From JARRRD01 sp046706685 (lineage in GTDB: Bacteria; Nitrospirota; Thermodesulfovibrionia; Thermodesulfovibrionales; UBA6898): a stretch of DNA of 15,936 nt. The stretch spans positions 1 through 15,936 of the forward strand of contig JBJKPE010000121.1 of assembly GCA_046706685.1 (NCBI GenBank), given 5' to 3'. A program made the translations under genes and the position numbers. Positions 15,610 through 15,936 of the stretch are shown here, one piece after another. Position 1 is the stretch's first letter; each line of letters starts with the position of its first letter. A model generated the notes under the pieces. The model made no database searches and was not told the DNA's origin. It was given only the letters and a program-made list of their open reading frames with translations.

Positions 15610-15936
15610 CTAGAAGCCTTTCATCGGGTTAAATCCTACGCCCTCTATCGTTTCCACGAACTGGTTGATCAGTTCGGGGACCTTCTCATATTCGTCTATA
15701 GAAAACTGGATCTGCTGAACCCTCACCGGTTCGAGCCTCAGCTTGCCGAGCGTTTCAGCGACGTTGTCCATTCTTCTGTTGCAGAGTTCGCTGCCCTTCA
15801 CGAAGTGGCACTGGTAATCGTCGCCGTATTTGCAGCCGATGAGAAGTACCCCGTCGTTGCCCTTCGACATCGCGTCGGCTATCCATATCGTATTGACCGA
15901 GCCAAGACACCTGACAGGGATAAACCTGATATCCGC
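15610..15936 (-). CDS. qmoB: QmoB C-terminal part (HdrA/MvhD-type domain), 5' end beyond window
   Basis: The frame is open from the right window edge to a TAG at 15610, giving the last 108 residues of QmoB. The visible part is the MvhD/FlpD-type electron-transfer domain: VRCLGSVNTIWIADAMSKG, then LLIGCKYGDDYQCHFVKGSE and LCNRRM, with cysteines that bind a [2Fe-2S]-type centre in relatives, and the typical tail GFNPMKGF. In the complete protein an HdrA-like FAD domain and ferredoxin clusters would come first. An internal ATG at 15868-15870 is not the start, since conserved sequence continues upstream to the edge. qmoA and the aprBA genes are expected to the right of the window. Confidence 0.95.
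   Translation of the reverse strand, partial: ADIRFIPVRCLGSVNTIWIADAMSKGNDGVLLIGCKYGDDYQCHFVKGSELCNRRMDNVAETLGKLRLEPVRVQQIQFSIDEYEKVPELINQFVETIEGVGFNPMKGF

Overview
The window looks like chromosomal DNA of about 50% GC from an anaerobic dissimilatory sulfur-metabolising bacterium. The best guess is a sulfate reducer of the Nitrospirota (Thermodesulfovibrio-like) or the Desulfobacterota. The guess rests on qmoB and qmoC, the menaquinol-to-APS-reductase electron carriers, lying next to a K+-independent proton-pumping pyrophosphatase. Placement below phylum cannot be read from the sequence alone. No phage, insertion sequence or CRISPR array is visible.

Region 1 (1-5942, minus strand) is a housekeeping run. 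In transcription order it holds a soluble lytic transglycosylase with TPR repeats, proA, nadD, rsfS, rlmH, and a LapA-like/TPR membrane protein cut by the left edge. The last four are packed with overlapping ends. rsfS has no ATG, GTG or TTG start and is easily missed. A sigma70-like promoter precedes the transglycosylase gene.

Region 2 (5943-8050) has one plus-strand gene for a 623-residue protein of unknown function, divergent from the transglycosylase. Its 3' end runs into the antisense strand of a tRNA-Cys gene. tRNA-Gly(GCC) and tRNA-Cys(GCA) lie in tandem on the minus strand, both with encoded CCA.

Region 3 (8051-10562) is trpE-trpG on the plus strand behind a recognisable promoter. 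It is followed by about 300 bases of gene-free DNA that look like a degenerate copy of an intergenic repeat.

Region 4 (10563-11732, minus strand) is a YkgJ-type cysteine-cluster protein, then a strong 16-bp hairpin terminator that closes the next operon.

Region 5 (11733-15936, minus strand) reads qmoB (partial), qmoC, a CBS-pair protein, hppA. Qmo feeds electrons to APS reductase. Sulfate activation upstream of that step releases pyrophosphate and the reductase releases AMP. A pyrophosphate-driven proton pump and a possible adenylate-sensing CBS protein in the same cluster therefore fit one metabolic theme. The sulfate-reducing direction and the CBS role are inferences.
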